Source of the DNA: Dinoroseobacter sp042096155
Lineage (GTDB): Bacteria; Pseudomonadota; Alphaproteobacteria; Rhodobacterales; Rhodobacteraceae
Direction: 5' to 3'
Assembly (NCBI GenBank): GCA_042096155.1
Contig: JBELMC010000015.1
Span: forward strand, 1 to 39,510
DNA length: 39,510 nucleotides
In this document: one piece after another, positions 26,122-34,748 of the stretch
Position numbering within the stretch: position 1 is the stretch's first letter
Layout: each line of letters begins with the position of its first letter
Made by a program: the position numbers and the translations under genes
Notes under the pieces: generated by a model
The model's database searches: none
Told to the model about the DNA's origin: nothing
What the model saw: only the letters and a program-made list of their open reading frames with translations

Positions 26122-27129
26122 ATGCTGACATTTACCATCCGACGTCTGATCATGTCGGTGCCAACGCTGGTCTTCATCAGCTTGGTTATTTTTCTTTTGC
26201 TCGAACTCGCGCCCGGCGATCCGATGGCAAATGTGCCACTGACCGTGCCAGACGAGGTCAAGCAGAAGATGCGCGAGGCTCTCGGACTGGGCGAACCTGT
26301 TCACATCCGTTATTTGAAATGGCTGGTGCAATTTTTCTGGATCGAGCCGCTGCACATTATCAATGGCATGTTCGGCACCACCTTCGCCGAGGACGCGCAG
26401 CGGGTGATCTCGTGGCAGAGCCGCAGCCCCATCGCCGACATCATCGCCGAGCGTATGCCCCAAACCCTTTGGGTGGTTGGCATGTCCTATGTTGTCGGTG
26501 TGCTGATCGCGCTGCCGATTGGGATCATCTCGGCGTATCGACAATACAGTTGGTTTGACCAGATCGGTACTTTCGTATCGATGATCGGCTTCTCGGTGCC
26601 GACCTTTTTCACCGGCGTGCTGCTGATTGTGATCTTCTCGGTGACCCTTGGCTGGTTCCCGTCGATTTATGACACCACCCTCGTGGTCAACTCATGGGAA
26701 ACGTTCATGCAACAGCTGCGCCAGATGGTGATGCCTGTCGCTGTTTTGGCTTTGTACAATGCCGCTCAAATCAGCCGATTCATGCGCGCCAGTATGCTGG
26801 ACAACCTGAACCAAGATTATGTGCGCACCGCCCGTGCGAAGGGTTTGCGCGAAAAGACTGTTGTCTTGGTCCATGTGCTGCGCAACTCGATGATCCCGGT
26901 GGTCACGGTGATTGCCCTTGGTGTGCCACAGGTCTTCGGTGGCGCAATCATCACAGAACAGGTCTTCAAGGTGAATGGACTGGGTCAGTTGTTGATCACT
27001 GCCATTCAGGCCAATGACCTGCCGATGGTGCAAACCTTGACCTTTATTTTCGCGATCCTGATCGTGCTCTTTAACCTGATCGCCGATATTCTTTACGGCG
27101 TGCTCGACCCGAGGATCCGCTATGACTGA
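26122..27129 (+). CDS. ABC transporter permease, DppB-type
   Basis: Inner-membrane permease of 335 residues. The N-terminus LTFTIRRLIMSVPTLVFISLVIFLLLELAPGDP is typical of DppB/OppB proteins. Further hydrophobic segments surround MPQTLWVVGMSYVVGVLIALPIGIISAY and FVSMIGFSVPTFFTGVLLIVIFS. The EAA loop, which contacts the ATPase, is YVRTARAKGLREKTVVLVHVLRNSMIPVVTV. The ATG at 26122 matches the family start; the open frame upstream runs through the hairpin and is non-coding. It overlaps the second permease gene by eight bases. Confidence 0.93.
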   Translation: MLTFTIRRLIMSVPTLVFISLVIFLLLELAPGDPMANVPLTVPDEVKQKMREALGLGEPVHIRYLKWLVQFFWIEPLHIINGMFGTTFAEDAQRVISWQSRSPIADIIAERMPQTLWVVGMSYVVGVLIALPIGIISAYRQYSWFDQIGTFVSMIGFSVPTFFTGVLLIVIFSVTLGWFPSIYDTTLVVNSWETFMQQLRQMVMPVAVLALYNAAQISRFMRASMLDNLNQDYVRTARAKGLREKTVVLVHVLRNSMIPVVTVIALGVPQVFGGAIITEQVFKVNGLGQLLITAIQANDLPMVQTLTFIFAILIVLFNLIADILYGVLDPRIRYD

Positions 27130-28048
27130 AACGGTAGAACCGGTCCACTCGTCGAACCAAGCCGATGCAGGCAGCCGCAGCTATTGGTCGGACGTGTGGC
27201 GCCAATTTCGCACCCATAAGGGCGCGATGGCCGGAGCGTTGGTGTTCATTGTCATCTTGGTTTTGTGCCTTTTGGGCCCGCTGTTGTATCAGGTGGATCC
27301 GACTTATATCGACATCCGGTCCCGCAACCAGACCCCGAACCTGGAGCACCTGTTTGGCACCGACCAATTGGGCCGGGACATTTTGGCGAGAATGATGGCA
27401 GGGGGCCAAGTGTCGCTGGCCGTAGGTATTACAGCGATGTTTATCAGCCTGATCCTGGGCACTTTGATCGGCGTGTTGGCGGGGTATTTCAAAACGCTCG
27501 ATGGGCCGTTGATGCGGTTGACCGACCTGTTCCTGGCCCTGCCCTTGCTGCCTTTGCTGTTGGTGATCATTATGCTCTTCCGTCAGCCACTGAATGCGGC
27601 ATTCGGGCCAGAAGGGGGAATTTTCATTCTGATGGTGACGGCCATTGGGATCACCTCTTGGATGCAGGCGGCCCGGATCGTCCGTGGCGATGTGTTGGCG
27701 TTGAAAGAACGCGAATTCGTCTTGGCGGCCCGTTCGATCGGAACCACGCCTGCGTTGATGATCGCGCGCCATGTCTTGCCCAATGTGCTGTCCCCGATCA
27801 TGGTGTCGGCCACTTTGGGAGTTGCCAATGCGATCATCACAGAAAGCGCGTTGTCTTTCCTTGGCCTGGGATTCCCGCCAGACTTTCCGACCTGGGGGCG
27901 ACTGCTGTTCGATGGGGTCGACTATCTTCAGCAATACCCCGAACGCGTGATCTTTCCAGGGGTGGCGATCTCGCTGACCGTGTTGAGTGTGAACTATTTG
28001 GGCGACGGTTTGCGCGATGCGCTAGACCCGCGCATCCGCGGCCGCTAA
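27122..28048 (+). CDS. ABC transporter permease, DppC-type
   Basis: Inner-membrane permease of 308 residues that pairs with the DppB-type protein. It begins with a soluble stretch, then RTHKGAMAGALVFIVILVLCLLGPLLY. HLFGTDQLGRDILARMMAGGQVSLAVG is the hallmark DppC segment. The EAA loop is FVLAARSIGTTPALMIARHVLPNVLSPIMV, and the C-terminus LSVNYLGDGLRDALDPRIRGR is standard. It starts inside the end of the DppB gene (eight-base overlap), so translation is coupled. It is convergent with the DUF3422 gene, about 70 bases away. Confidence 0.94.
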   Translation: MTETVEPVHSSNQADAGSRSYWSDVWRQFRTHKGAMAGALVFIVILVLCLLGPLLYQVDPTYIDIRSRNQTPNLEHLFGTDQLGRDILARMMAGGQVSLAVGITAMFISLILGTLIGVLAGYFKTLDGPLMRLTDLFLALPLLPLLLVIIMLFRQPLNAAFGPEGGIFILMVTAIGITSWMQAARIVRGDVLALKEREFVLAARSIGTTPALMIARHVLPNVLSPIMVSATLGVANAIITESALSFLGLGFPPDFPTWGRLLFDGVDYLQQYPERVIFPGVAISLTVLSVNYLGDGLRDALDPRIRGR

Positions 28049-28119
28049 TCCAACGAAACGTGGGTCCTGCTTGCATCCGATAAGGGTTGCAGGCTCCGAT
28101 GGGCCCGCCGACCGCGGCA

Positions 28120-29403
28120 TCAGGTTTCCATCGCGCTGCGGATCCGGCGGACCATGTAGTAGACAAGCCCGACGACCGGCAGCGTGAGCGCCGCGGTCAC
28201 CAGGTTTTTGCTGACGCCGAGCGGCTCAGACATCGGATGGCCAAGATAGCCGGCAAGGTTGACCGCATAATAGCTGATCGCGACAACCGATAACCCTTCG
28301 ACGGTCTTTTGCAGACGCAACTGCAAATCAGCGCGTGCATCCATGCTTTCCAACAGTTTTTGGTTTTGTGCCGAGCGTTCGACATCCACCCGTGTGCGCA
28401 ACAAGTCGCCGGCCCGTTTGGCCCGCTCGGCCATTTGGCTTAACCGATTTTCTGTCGCTTGCACGGTCCGCATCGCGGGATCAAACCGGCGCATCATAAA
28501 TTCCGCGAGGGTTTGGCGCCCCTTGAAGCGCTCCTCGCGCATGATTTCGATCCGCTGATTGACCAAGGCCGCATAGGCCCCGGTCGCGGCAAACCGAAAG
28601 GCGGTTTGCGACACCAGTTTTTCCATTTCAGCCGAGATCGACAGCAATGCGGTCAGTGTCTGATCCGCCGCGCCATCCGTTTTGGTCAGCCCCGACACCA
28701 AGGATGACAATTTTTCATCCAGCGCCCCCAATTGCGGTGACAGCGCCCGCACCCGGGCGAGACCCAGCATGGACATCGCCTTGTAGGTCTCAATCTCGGT
28801 TGTGCGCTGGACGATCCGCCCGACCCGGCGCTTGCCAGTCCCGGGCCGCGCAAAAACGGAAAACCGGATATGTCCAGCCTGGTCGATGCGAAAATCACTG
28901 GCCACAATTGCGGTATCATCGATCACCGAACTGACCGCGAGGCTTTCTTGCACAAACCAAGGGCCCAACTTGTCGATCATCTGGTTCTCGGATGTTTGCT
29001 CTTCCACACGGATCAGCATCGAGGTCATCCGAACCCCCGGCGCCTCGGCCAGCCAATCGGCTGGAAACACGCTGAAATCATCCGGATCAAAGGGACGTTC
29101 ACTCAGCCCATCGAGGAACACCGTATAGGTCACGAATTCGGTATGGCTTTCCCATTTCAGCATGTGTTTGCCGATCTTGCCGAAGAAATGGGTGGCGTCC
29201 GGTGCCGGATGCGCAGTGCCATAGCGGTCGAGCAGCGCCAACAGATGGGCCCGATCCTGGCGCCGATCCCGGCCCACCGCATTGGCCGGTCGTTTCACAG
29301 CCAGAAACACCGCCCGACTGGGCAGCTGCAAAGATGGGAATGGACGGGCGTGCAGCTCATTGGCCAAGGTGTAACGCAGGTCGTGATCGACGATCGAGGT
29401 CAT
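28120..29403 (-). CDS. DUF3422 family membrane protein
   Basis: A 427-residue protein of a family common in Proteobacteria with no known function. The N-terminus DHDLRYTLANELHARPFPSL is characteristic. The middle (about residues 190-360) is largely helical with many charged residues and resembles coiled-coil (IVQRTTEIETYKAMSMLGLARVRAL, NRLSQMAERAKRAGDLLRTRVDVERSAQNQKLLESMDARADLQLRLQ). Two hydrophobic helices close the protein (LSVVAISYYAVNLAGYL and LVTAALTLPVVGLVYYMVRRI), so the bulk probably faces the cytoplasm. The architecture recalls CorA-like proteins but no GMN motif is seen. The ATG at 29403 was chosen because the conserved family sequence begins there; 57 upstream codons lie in an A+T-rich promoter-like stretch. 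Confidence 0.88.
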   Translation of the reverse strand: MTSIVDHDLRYTLANELHARPFPSLQLPSRAVFLAVKRPANAVGRDRRQDRAHLLALLDRYGTAHPAPDATHFFGKIGKHMLKWESHTEFVTYTVFLDGLSERPFDPDDFSVFPADWLAEAPGVRMTSMLIRVEEQTSENQMIDKLGPWFVQESLAVSSVIDDTAIVASDFRIDQAGHIRFSVFARPGTGKRRVGRIVQRTTEIETYKAMSMLGLARVRALSPQLGALDEKLSSLVSGLTKTDGAADQTLTALLSISAEMEKLVSQTAFRFAATGAYAALVNQRIEIMREERFKGRQTLAEFMMRRFDPAMRTVQATENRLSQMAERAKRAGDLLRTRVDVERSAQNQKLLESMDARADLQLRLQKTVEGLSVVAISYYAVNLAGYLGHPMSEPLGVSKNLVTAALTLPVVGLVYYMVRRIRSAMET

Positions 29404-29496
29404 GGAAGGTTCCCAGAAGTTACTGTCGTTAAATAATCCATTTAACGCCTGAGTAAACAGAAAAATGTTTGTTATCAGTTGGTTAATTGAATGCAA

Positions 29497-29506
29497 CTGT
29501 ATACAG
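29497..29506. promoter_or_regulatory. GTATAC-centred palindrome upstream of the DUF3422 gene
   Basis: CTGTATACAG, a perfect 10-bp dyad with the GTATAC core often seen in operators of FCD-type GntR regulators. It lies in the A+T-rich intergenic stretch about 95 bases before the DUF3422 start. No GntR gene is in the window, so the call is weak. Confidence 0.2.
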
Positions 29507-29620
29507 CGGCCAAAATCCAATGCAATCAGAGCGCCAGAGAGCGCCGATGACCGCGCGCAAGTCCTTGAAACCAATGAGTTTGAATAAAATTACAATGGGG
29601 CAGGACGGGGAAAATTTGCC

Positions 29621-29896
29621 GTGCCGGATTGGCTCATATGGGTGGCAAACGGGCGGCCAGTCTGTTGCGAAACGGCCATGCCGACCCGGTGCGCGATCTG
29701 GAGGCGGCCTGCTGCGCCAGGTTTGCGGGTTTGGGCGCGTTGAGCGCAGACATTCTGGCGCAGACCAAAGCTGGGCCGCGCGGCGGACGGTCTTGAGACA
29801 CGCCCGGCATCCGATGCCCTGGATTTCTGCTTGCGCGCGCATGGCGCATTTCCGATGCTGACGCAGGTGGCGTGTGGGGCAGCAAGATGCATCTGA
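29621..29896 (+). pseudogene. remnant of a small gene, frame-broken
   Basis: Protein-like sequence continues across two frames. PDWLIWVANG begins at a GTG at 29621 behind GACGGGGAAAA, RAASLLRNGHADPVRDLEAACCARFAGLGALSADILAQT follows in the next frame, and LGRAADGLETRPASDALDFCLRAHGAFPMLTQVACGAARC returns to the first frame and ends at TGA 29894-29896. Two compensating length changes near 29650 and 29765 would restore a protein of roughly 90 residues. Its end overlaps the ATG of the next gene by 10 bases, as real operon pairs do. The family is not recognised. Either the gene has decayed or the assembly contains errors here. Confidence 0.4.
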
Positions 29897-30309
29897 TTTT
29901 CGTGGGCGCATTCATCCCTGTCGTGGGGGCGGTGCTTTTTGCGTTGCAACCCGAGCTATGGGTTTGGGCGTTGGCACTGATCTGGCTCTTTTTGTTTGGC
30001 CTTTTGAACTATGATCACGTGACAGACCGAAAGCGGATCCTGAATTGGGTAAGGCGGCCCGACAATGCGCGGGTCTATACCAAACTGGTCGATGCGATGA
30101 TGCGGGGGCTGAAACGGATGCTGTCGCCCACAGATGCCGCCCGCGATCCCATGCCCACCAAAGGGCTTATCGATCGATGTGAGTGGCTTTGGATCCCTCG
30201 GGCGCGCGATCCTGAGGATCTGGCGCGCTTGCAGGAAAGCACCTTTTCCTGGCCTCTGCCAGTCAGATCAGTGGCTTGCGAACCGCATCCGAGTGGGTGT
30301 TTTACATAG
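29887..30309 (+). CDS. 5' part of a frame-broken membrane protein
   Basis: The first 140 residues of what looks like a larger integral membrane protein. MHLIFVGAFIPVVGAVLFALQPELWVWALALIWLFLFGLLNYDHV gives two closely spaced hydrophobic segments, followed by a soluble region (DRKRILNWVRRPDNARVYTKLVDAMMRGLKRMLSP, and GLIDRCEWLWIPRARDPEDLARLQESTFSWPLP). After TFSWPLP the sequence stops looking like protein and ends at TAG. The next frame reads SDQWLANRIRVGV and the third continues with membrane segments (30276-31148). Two indels near 30260 and 30300 would join all three into a protein of about 420 residues. The family is not recognised. It could also be a separate short gene. Confidence 0.5.
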   Translation: MHLIFVGAFIPVVGAVLFALQPELWVWALALIWLFLFGLLNYDHVTDRKRILNWVRRPDNARVYTKLVDAMMRGLKRMLSPTDAARDPMPTKGLIDRCEWLWIPRARDPEDLARLQESTFSWPLPVRSVACEPHPSGCFT

Positions 30310-31148
30310 CATTCGCAGGCGCACTCGCAGTCGCATTCGCAGCCGCACTCGAACTCGCAGTCGCAGTCTCATTCGCAGTCGCAGCAGCCGCCGCCGTCGG
30401 AGATGGCTGCGCGAAAGGCAAAGGCGGGGTCCGCTATGCAATCTTTGTCATCGGCCTATGGGCGGCTTGCGTCCTCGCATTTTCATCCTTTGCCGAGGAG
30501 ATATCGCCAGAGCGCCGGGTTTTGGCCTTTGCCATCGGCCTTTTGCCGCTGATCAACGCAGTGTTTGATTATGTGTCCTATGGCACCACGCTGGCGCTGA
30601 TCCGCAAAGGGCGCCAAGCCCGCAATTGGGTGACTGGGGCGATCTGGATCTTGGATGGACTCGCCGCCCTAGCCTTGTTGATCGGCCTGGGGCTGGGCCT
30701 GTGCGCCACCATTGCGCTGATCAATCACTTGGCGGGGCAGGATTTCATCGCCCTGCGCCCGATCTTTGACGATCTGAAAACACCCGAGGGGCGCGCGGGC
30801 TATTCCTGGCTGGTCGTGTCCATGCTGACGACGCTGGTGCCCACGCTGGTGCATTTGGCCCTGGCCTTTTTGTCGGCCTTTACCTGGGTGCCGCTTCGGT
30901 TCAAGCGGTGGATCGCAAGCGGGATCGCAAAAGACGAGGCCGGGGATCTGAGCACCCTGGTCGGCACCTTTGTGGCCGCCACGCTGGGCGCGCTTTACGT
31001 CGGATTGGTGGCCCTTGGGCTGTGGGGCCTCTGGCTGTTTGTCATGGTGTATCTAGAGCCTGCCGGTCTGTGGGTTCTGGCGGTGGTCGAGACAGCCGCG
31101 CTTTGGCTGGGATGGGTGGCCCCCGGCGCGGTGGCTCTGGCGGGCTAG
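30276..31148 (+). CDS. 3' part of a frame-broken multi-spanning membrane protein
   Basis: From a TTG at 30276 the frame encodes up to 290 residues with about seven hydrophobic segments, among them one encoded by the 12-bp tandem repeat (AFAGALAVAF onward), RYAIFVIGLWAACVLAF, VLAFAIGLLPLINAVFDYVSYG, LDGLAALALLIGLGLGLCATIALI, SWLVVSMLTTLVPTLVHLALAFLSAFTWVPL, and two near the C-terminus (ATLGALYVGLVALGLWGLWLFVMV and LWVLAVVETAALWLGWV). No ribosome site supports the TTG, and the upstream gene seems to run into this one through a short stretch in the third frame, so it is probably the continuation of 29887-30309. No family is recognised. Confidence 0.55.
   Translation: MRTASEWVFYIAFAGALAVAFAAALELAVAVSFAVAAAAAVGDGCAKGKGGVRYAIFVIGLWAACVLAFSSFAEEISPERRVLAFAIGLLPLINAVFDYVSYGTTLALIRKGRQARNWVTGAIWILDGLAALALLIGLGLGLCATIALINHLAGQDFIALRPIFDDLKTPEGRAGYSWLVVSMLTTLVPTLVHLALAFLSAFTWVPLRFKRWIASGIAKDEAGDLSTLVGTFVAATLGALYVGLVALGLWGLWLFVMVYLEPAGLWVLAVVETAALWLGWVAPGAVALAG
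30309..30392 (+). repeat. 12-bp tandem repeat in a membrane segment
   Basis: Six imperfect 12-base units (examples GCATTCGCAGGC, GCACTCGCAGTC, GCATTCGCAGCC) run from 30309 to 30380 and fade into GCAGCAGCCGCC. In the membrane-protein frame each unit encodes four residues of the type A-F/L-A-V/A/G, giving a long hydrophobic helix. Because the unit is a multiple of three, copy changes would lengthen the helix, not shift the frame. Confidence 0.75.
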
Positions 31149-31192
31149 GGCGGCGGCGTGGTCCTGACCGGGCTCTGGGTCCCGAGGCGAAA

Positions 31193-31216
31193 AAGGGCGC
31201 CCGTTGGGGCGCCCTT
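31193..31216 (-). terminator. intrinsic terminator of pntAB
   Basis: AAGGGCGCCC, loop GTTG, GGGCGCCCTT: a perfect 10-bp stem. Read on the minus strand it is followed by five T, as expected for a factor-independent terminator just after pntB. It may also end transcripts from the plus-strand membrane protein gene. Confidence 0.85.
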
Positions 31217-31241
31217 GATGCGGTTTGACAAGAATATGCCG

Positions 31242-32723
31242 TCAGTCGATTTTGGGCAAAAGCCCGTCAATCGAGGCCTTGGCATCGCCGTAGAACATGC
31301 GCGTGTTTTCTTTATAAAACAACGGATTTTCGATACCGGAATAGCCAGTGCCCTGGCCGCGTTTTGACACAAACACCTGCTTGGCTTTCCAGCATTCCAG
31401 AACCGGCATTCCCGCGATCGGGCTGTTGGGATCATCCTGCGCCGCTGGGTTCACGATGTCGTTTGAGCCAATGACGATTGCCACATCCGTATCGGGGAAG
31501 TCGTCGTTGATCTCGTCCATCTCGAGCACGATATCATAGGGCACTTTGGCTTCGGCCAGCAGCACGTTCATATGGCCCGGCAAGCGCCCCGCAACCGGAT
31601 GAATGGCAAACCGCACGGTCTTGCCCTTGGCGCGCAGCTTGCGGGTCAGCTCGGCCACGCCTTGCTGGGCCTGGGCCACGGCCATGCCATAGCCCGGGAT
31701 GATCACAACGCTGTCGGCGTCATTCAACGCCGTCGCCACGCCATCGGCATCGATTGCCACTTGCTCGCCCTCGACCGCCATCTGATCGCCTTTTGCCGCG
31801 CCGCCAAAGCCGCCCAGGATCACCGAAACGAACGATCGGTTCATCGCCTTACACATGATATACGACAAGATCGCACCCGACGAGCCGACAAGCGCGCCGA
31901 CAACGATCAACAGATCATTGCCCAATGAAAAGCCGATCGCAGCGGCGGCCCATCCCGAATAGCTGTTGAGCATAGATACAACAACGGGCATATCCGCGCC
32001 GCCGATGCCCTGGATCAGGTGGTACCCGATGAACAGAGCCAGCAATGTCAGCACCACAAGGGTCCAGCTGCCAGCTCCACCCAAATACATGATCGCCAGC
32101 ACCAAAGAGGCTGCCGCGGCGGCTGCGTTCAACACATGGCCGCCGGGAAGTTGCTTTGCAGCGCTGTCGACTTTGCCCGCCAGCTTGCCATAAGCAATAA
32201 CCGAGCCGGTGAAGGTGACGGCACCGATCCAGATACCCAGCACCAGTTCCACACGCAAAATGCCGATCTCGACATTGGATTTCTTGGCAATCAATTGACC
32301 AAAGGACGATAGACCCTCGTAGATCTCTTTGGAAAGCGCTGCGCCTTGTGCGCCCAGCACCATGTTATCCGCTGCAAACAAGGCCGATATGGTGTTGATC
32401 ATGATGTCGGCGTTGAAACCGACAAACACCGCCGCCAAACCCACAAGCGAGTGCATGATCGCGACCAGTTCTGGCATCTGGGTCATCTGCACCTTGGTCG
32501 CCAATTGGTAGCCAACAGCCGCGCCGAGCGCGATCAGCACAATCGACGCGCCCCACAGCCCTTGGCCCGGGCCGATCAGCGTTGCAAACACCGCAATCGC
32601 CATACCGGCAATGCCATACCAAACCGCGCGTTTGGCGCTTTCTTGTCCGCTCAGACCGCCCAAAGACAGGATGAACAGAACTGCTGCAACCGCATAGGCT
32701 GCAATCGTGAATCCGAATTCCAT
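31242..32723 (-). CDS. pntB: NAD(P) transhydrogenase, beta subunit
   Basis: Membrane subunit of the proton-translocating transhydrogenase, which uses the proton gradient to reduce NADP with NADH. It has 493 residues. The N-terminal part holds multiple membrane helices (AAYAVAAVLFILSLGGLSG, MAIAVFATLIG, ELVAIMHSLVGLAAVFVGFNADI and others). The C-terminal soluble NADP-binding domain has VVIIPGYGMAVAQAQ, HPVAGRLPGHMNVLLAEA, VAIVIGSNDIVNPAA and KRGQGTGYSGIENPLFYK. Start ATG 32721-32723, 15 bases after the pntA stop, behind a GGGG-containing site. It is followed by a strong terminator. Confidence 0.97.
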   Translation of the reverse strand: MEFGFTIAAYAVAAVLFILSLGGLSGQESAKRAVWYGIAGMAIAVFATLIGPGQGLWGASIVLIALGAAVGYQLATKVQMTQMPELVAIMHSLVGLAAVFVGFNADIMINTISALFAADNMVLGAQGAALSKEIYEGLSSFGQLIAKKSNVEIGILRVELVLGIWIGAVTFTGSVIAYGKLAGKVDSAAKQLPGGHVLNAAAAAASLVLAIMYLGGAGSWTLVVLTLLALFIGYHLIQGIGGADMPVVVSMLNSYSGWAAAAIGFSLGNDLLIVVGALVGSSGAILSYIMCKAMNRSFVSVILGGFGGAAKGDQMAVEGEQVAIDADGVATALNDADSVVIIPGYGMAVAQAQQGVAELTRKLRAKGKTVRFAIHPVAGRLPGHMNVLLAEAKVPYDIVLEMDEINDDFPDTDVAIVIGSNDIVNPAAQDDPNSPIAGMPVLECWKAKQVFVSKRGQGTGYSGIENPLFYKENTRMFYGDAKASIDGLLPKID

Positions 32724-32738
32724 TGCTCTGACCCCTGC

Positions 32739-34316
32739 TTAAGATTTCTGGAACATGGCGAGCATCCGCCGTGTCACGAGGAAGCCACCAAAAATATTGA
32801 TCGCCGCCATAAAGATCCCCACGCTGGACAGCGCGGTGATCAAAACCGAGGACGATCCAACCTGGATCAAGGCCCCAAGAATGATGATCGAAGAGATTGC
32901 GTTGGTCACCGCCATCAGGGGTGTGTGCAGCGAATGTGCGACATTCCAGATCACCTGGAAGCCGATGAACACGGATAAGATGAAAACAATGAAATGCTGC
33001 ATGAAGCTGGGCGGCGCAATCAGCCCCACGGCCAACAACAAGGCGCCGCCAATGGCCAGCAAGGTAACCTGGTTCTTGGTTTCGGCCCTGAAGGCGGCGA
33101 TTTCATTGGCCCGAAGCTCTTCCGGGGTCAGTTCGGCGACCTTTTCCTTTGGCTTTTGGGCCGCGATGGCAGCCACCTTTGGCGGGGGCGGGGGGAAGGT
33201 GATCTCGCCCTCGAAGGCGATTGTCGCCCCGCGGATCACGTCATCTTCCATGTCATGTTTGACTTGACCGTCCTTTTCCGGGGTCAGATCGGTCATCATG
33301 TGACGAATATTCGTGGCATAAAGCGTTGAGCTTTGCGCCGCCATACGGCTGGGAAAATCGGTGTAACCAATGATCGTGACACCGTTGTCGGTGACCACTT
33401 TCTCGTCCATTTTGGTCAGCTCACAATTGCCGCCGCGTTCCGCTGCAAGGTCGACCACCACCGAGCCCGGTTTCATCATCTCGACCATGTCTTTGGTCCA
33501 AAGAAGCGGCGCTGCACGGTTGGGGATCAGCGCTGTTGTGATGACGATGTCAATATCTGGTGCGATTTCGCGGAACTTGGCCAATTGTTTGGCTTGGAAT
33601 TCCGGTGATGACGGGGGCGCGTAGCCTCCCGTGGCCGCGCCGTCGGGCAGCTCGCTGGCGTCGAATTCGAGGAATACAAATTCTGCGCCCATAGATTCGA
33701 TTTGCTCAGCCACTTCGGGGCGGACATCGAACGCATATGTAATTGCGCCCAACGACGTCGAGGTCCCAATCGCGGCCAACCCGGCAACCCCGGCGCCCAC
33801 AACCAGGACTTTGGCAGGCGGCACTTTGCCAGCGGCGGTCACCTGGCCGGTAAAGAAGCGGCCAAAGTTGTTCCCTGCTTCGATCACCGCACGGTATCCA
33901 GCGATATTGGCCATCGACGACAATGCGTCCATTTTCTGAGCCCGGCTGATACGCGGCACCATATCCATCGCGATCACATTGGCGTTCTTGGATTTCGCCA
34001 GCTCCATAAGGTCTTCATTGGCGGACGGATAGAAGAACGAGATCAGGGTCTTGCCCTTGGCCAACCGCTTGACTTCCGTGTCCGATGGCGGGCGGACTTT
34101 GGCGATGATATCGCTTGCCTTCCACAAAGCAGCGGGGGTTTTGATAATCTCGACCCCGGCGGCTTCATAGGCGCCGTCAGAGAACCCGGCCAAGGCTCCG
34201 GCCCCTGTCTCGATTGCACACTCATACCCCAGTTTTTGTAAGGCAAGCGCCGAGTCAGGCGTCATTGCGACCCGGGCCTCTCCTTCGAAAATTTCTTTAG
34301 GCGCACCAATTTTCAA
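32739..34316 (-). CDS. pntA: NAD(P) transhydrogenase, alpha subunit
   Basis: NAD(H)-binding subunit of transhydrogenase, 525 residues, full-length type with soluble domain I and four C-terminal membrane helices. It begins KIGAPKEIFEGEARVAMTPDSALALQKLGY. The NAD-binding Rossmann motif is VLVVGAGVAGLAAIG, with GAITYAFDVRPEVAEQ after it. Membrane segments are VTLLAIGGALLLAVGLIA, FIVFILSVFIGFQVIW, AISSIIILGALIQVG and LSSVGIFMAAINIFGG. The TTG at 34314-34316 is the likely start: AAAGGAA lies 9-10 bases upstream and the conserved sequence begins at once. The open frame continues 43 codons further upstream but is unlike the family. pntA and pntB form one operon. Confidence 0.95.
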   Translation of the reverse strand: MKIGAPKEIFEGEARVAMTPDSALALQKLGYECAIETGAGALAGFSDGAYEAAGVEIIKTPAALWKASDIIAKVRPPSDTEVKRLAKGKTLISFFYPSANEDLMELAKSKNANVIAMDMVPRISRAQKMDALSSMANIAGYRAVIEAGNNFGRFFTGQVTAAGKVPPAKVLVVGAGVAGLAAIGTSTSLGAITYAFDVRPEVAEQIESMGAEFVFLEFDASELPDGAATGGYAPPSSPEFQAKQLAKFREIAPDIDIVITTALIPNRAAPLLWTKDMVEMMKPGSVVVDLAAERGGNCELTKMDEKVVTDNGVTIIGYTDFPSRMAAQSSTLYATNIRHMMTDLTPEKDGQVKHDMEDDVIRGATIAFEGEITFPPPPPKVAAIAAQKPKEKVAELTPEELRANEIAAFRAETKNQVTLLAIGGALLLAVGLIAPPSFMQHFIVFILSVFIGFQVIWNVAHSLHTPLMAVTNAISSIIILGALIQVGSSSVLITALSSVGIFMAAINIFGGFLVTRRMLAMFQKS

Positions 34317-34748
34317 TTCTTTGTTCCTTTCTTCGTCTCGCCTGCACAGCGATTTGACGGCCTCATAACACCAGTCGCGCAGGGTAATAAAGTGTCCCCA
34401 TGCGCGCACCCACACCAAAGCGGCCAACGTGACCTTTTGGACCAATCAATTTTTAAGCAGCGCCCAACTTACCCGCAGGCCAGGCAGGCTTGGGACATTG
34501 GACGCACCAAGTCGGATCCACGCCTTGGCATTGCCAAAAATAACCCAACAGTGTCGCTCAAGCGGCACGGCCTAACAGCGCCAATATCCCATCCAGAAAG
34601 AGCTCAGGCCAGTTTGCCGCGCGTCCGACAGGGTCCTGCCCCAGGTTGCTCCGAACCCCACACGTGTGCCTTCTAGCGACCCGGTTTTCTTGAACATCAA
34701 AGGCCACTGGGGCTTTTCGTGCAAAACGGATCGTGGCACATCTGAGCC
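34317..34748. other. divergent intergenic region between pntA and kynU
   Basis: No convincing gene lies here. A 41-codon minus-strand frame (34572-34697, starting MFKKTGSLEG) has no good ribosome site and is not counted. The region must hold both promoters, but no box pair stands out. The cytochrome oxidase subunit IV gene that I expected from related genomes to lie near pntA is not present here. Confidence 0.5.

Noticed and set aside
30134..30568. Arginine/serine-repeat protein over the 12-bp repeat
   Set aside because: The RS-rich peptide is just the tandem repeat read in another frame. The membrane-protein frame continues coherently on the far side of the repeat.
34572..34697. 41-codon minus-strand gene upstream of pntA
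   Set aside because: No ribosome site, no recognisable motif and no conserved context were seen.
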